From: an uncultured Bacteroidales bacterium
GTDB taxonomy: Bacteria > Bacteroidota > Bacteroidia > Bacteroidales > Muribaculaceae
DNA length: 35,036 nt
NCBI GenBank assembly: GCA_902787185.1
Contig: CADAFP010000021.1
Span: 1-35,036 of the forward strand
Reading direction: 5' to 3'
The position numbers and the translations under genes were made by a program. This document shows positions 33,741 to 35,036 of the stretch, in pieces. A model generated the notes under the pieces. The model had not been told where the DNA came from, ran no database searches, and saw only the letters and a program-made list of their open reading frames with translations. Numbering within the stretch: position 1 is the stretch's first letter; each line of letters starts with the position of its first letter.

Positions 33741-33855
33741 CATAAGTGGGTGGGTGGTTTTTGATGGGTGGAGTTGCGAAATGAGGCGGTATTATAGAAT
33801 ATTGTGGGGGTGGATTGCGTTATTCAGGTAATGAAACTAATAAATTGAGATAGAC

Positions 33856-34311
33856 ATGAGAAAGATTATCTTATTATTTGTATTGATGACGGGTTTGGGC
33901 GTTGCCCATGCCCAGGATGTGGTTGAGGTGGCTCCTGCACAGATTACCGAGGTCGAGGGTTTTAACCCTGCTGCCAAGCGGGTCTATGCCCAGCTGTCGT
34001 GTGAGGAACAGTTGTTTAGCACCAAGGTGAAGGTGTCGATTGATTTCGGCCAGAGCACGTCGTGGCTGACCTCGATGAGCGAATCGCGCCTGGTGGACAA
34101 GAACGGCAAGGAAATCAAGTTCAACTCGATGATTGACGCGCTGAATTACCTGACGCAGTTCGGCTGGCGTTTTGCCCAGGCCTACGTTGTCCCCAGGGGC
34201 ACTCGCGATGAGGTTGGCGGCACGACCTACTGGATTCTCTACAAGGACGTGGACGACTATAGCCAGATTAGCGAAGGCTTCACCACCAGGCGTCAACGAG
34301 GCGGCAACTAA
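33856..34311 (+). CDS. Small secreted hypothetical protein
   Basis: A 151-residue protein of unknown family. A signal peptide (MRKIILLFVLMTGLGVAHA) is followed by QDVVEVAP. The rest mixes beta-strand segments and a helix; TYWILYKDVDDYSQISEGF lies near the C-terminus. It has a single cysteine and no lipobox, so a soluble periplasmic or outer-surface protein is likely. The 115 bp upstream contain no consensus promoter that I can identify. No functional prediction is justified. Confidence 0.75.
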   Translation: MRKIILLFVLMTGLGVAHAQDVVEVAPAQITEVEGFNPAAKRVYAQLSCEEQLFSTKVKVSIDFGQSTSWLTSMSESRLVDKNGKEIKFNSMIDALNYLTQFGWRFAQAYVVPRGTRDEVGGTTYWILYKDVDDYSQISEGFTTRRQRGGN

Positions 34312-34470
34312 TTCCACCCAAATACCATCACCAAAACACTGCTGCTTTAACAATTCACCTCTGCAACAAAAACAGGCAACTTGAACAACAAAAGGTTGTC
34401 AAAGTTGACCCTAATTGTTGTTCAAGTTTCTCTGAAAACCAGCTAACAGCTAATCGCTAAATGCTTATTC

Positions 34471-35036
34471 TCACTTCTTGGGGAGCGGGATTATGACAGC
34501 CTTCTCCACGCCCCATCCGTCATCACCATTGAAACTAACATAGATGTGCGGGTCGTCAACTTTATCGACATGGCGTTCATGTCCATCCAGAAGGCAGTCC
34601 CCGTTTGTCGTTTTTATAAAGCTCTTTGATGTGGTCAATGACAATTTGTGAATCGAACAATGCTGCATCATCATTATCGTCATCACTATCGCCATCGTTT
34701 CCACCATCATTTCCGCCGTTGTTTCCACCGTTAGAGCCACTGGTGTTGCCGCTGGTTGAACTGCTGCCACTGGCACCGGTACCTGCATTTGAACTGGCAC
34801 TTGAGCTGGCGGTCTGATGTCCTCCAAGGTCACTTGTTCCACCCTTGTGCTGTTGATTGATTATCTCGACGGCTTCATCGATGGTCTTGCCCTCGTCAAG
34901 CAGGGTTTTCGCCAACTCCAGCCGCCACGCCTGATTCTCGCGGTTGTCTGCCTTCAACTTGCGGTATTTTTCCAACTGCCACTTATAAACGAGATCACTC
35001 CACTCGTTTGTCCATTCCTTGTAATTCTCGAATATA
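34471..35036 (-). pseudogene. Hypothetical gene with low-complexity linker, apparently frameshifted and cut by the window edge
   Basis: The open frame enters from the right edge (IFENYKEWTNEWSDLVYKWQ, then LEKYRKLKADNRENQAWRLE), so the true start lies outside; the TTG at 34975 is not needed as a start. A charged helical part is followed by a Ser/Gly/Asn/Asp-rich linker (about 34680-34830), then ALFDSQIVIDHIKELYKNDK, RGLPSGWT and a stop at 34577-34579. A neighbouring frame continues from about 34597 with DGHERHVDKVDDPHIYVSFN, GDDGWGVEKAVIIPLPKK to a stop at 34471. The composition of this tail looks like real protein, so a single frameshift near 34580-34600 is likely. The family is not recognised. 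Confidence 0.55.

Overview
This window is a stretch of a Bacteroidales chromosome, most like a gut Muribaculaceae or Prevotellaceae genome and possibly a metagenome-assembled contig. The evidence is the gene content: a fused murF-alr gene, a DUF2027-Smr protein, a GSCFA protein, BspA-type LRR proteins, a PorE-type subunit of the type IX secretion system (T9SS), and DUF4369 thioredoxin-like and AAA_14/DUF4143 ATPase genes. Several intergenic regions carry the Bacteroidetes promoter form TTTG-N19/20-TAnnTTTG. No tRNA, rRNA, CRISPR array, transposase or integrase was recognised.

Layout. 1-3.0 kb (+): the fumarate reductase operon frdC(partial)-frdA-frdB. As sequenced it is damaged: frdA has two separate 45-46 bp tandem duplications, one of them frameshifting, and frdB loses its last iron-sulfur motif where it runs into the tail of the convergent oligopeptide transporter. 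3.0-5.0 kb (-): OPT transporter. 5.0-8.3 kb (+): a secreted protein behind duplicated promoters, then the porE-like lipoprotein. 8.4-9.7 kb (-): a UDP-glucose dehydrogenase homologue whose catalytic residues are substituted. 9.9-11.1 kb (+): aquaporin and a helix-hairpin-helix DUF4332 protein. 11.2-22.2 kb (-): ten genes in one orientation, many overlapping or separated by fewer than 60 bp: GSCFA, murF-alr, a T9SS-tailed LRR protein, tadA, esterase, asparaginase, a GYF_2/CD225 membrane protein, cutC, a dockerin-tailed sialidase and a dihydrouridine synthase. 22.3-29.5 kb (+): a redox-dead thioredoxin-like lipoprotein, an Lrp regulator, an inositol-monophosphatase-family enzyme, a KilA-N-like pseudogene, trpS, a YgjP-type metallopeptidase and a large LRR protein with a C-terminal dockerin. 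29.5-33.7 kb (-): an accessory segment with two AAA_14/DUF4143-type ATPases flanking a DUF2027-Smr gene. 33.8-35.0 kb: a small secreted protein and a frameshifted gene cut by the window edge.

The most interesting part is 29.5-33.75 kb. ATPase 1 sits between two direct copies (116 and 120 bp) of the 3' end and terminator of the neighbouring smr gene, the structure expected if a cassette had been integrated there by recombination in a gene end, yet no recombinase is present. Its promoter carries three palindromes spaced exactly 33 bp centre to centre, the first lying inside the promoter. The promoter of the unrelated-in-sequence ATPase 2 has a palindrome inside the promoter and three direct repeats spaced exactly 32 bp. 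This suggests a shared style of phased, probably autoregulatory, control of these ATPases.

Two routes for exported proteins are mixed here. The T9SS is represented by porE and a sorting-tail LRR protein. Dockerin-type calcium-binding tails occur on the sialidase, on the second LRR protein and on a 22-codon gene remnant, with no cohesin protein in view.
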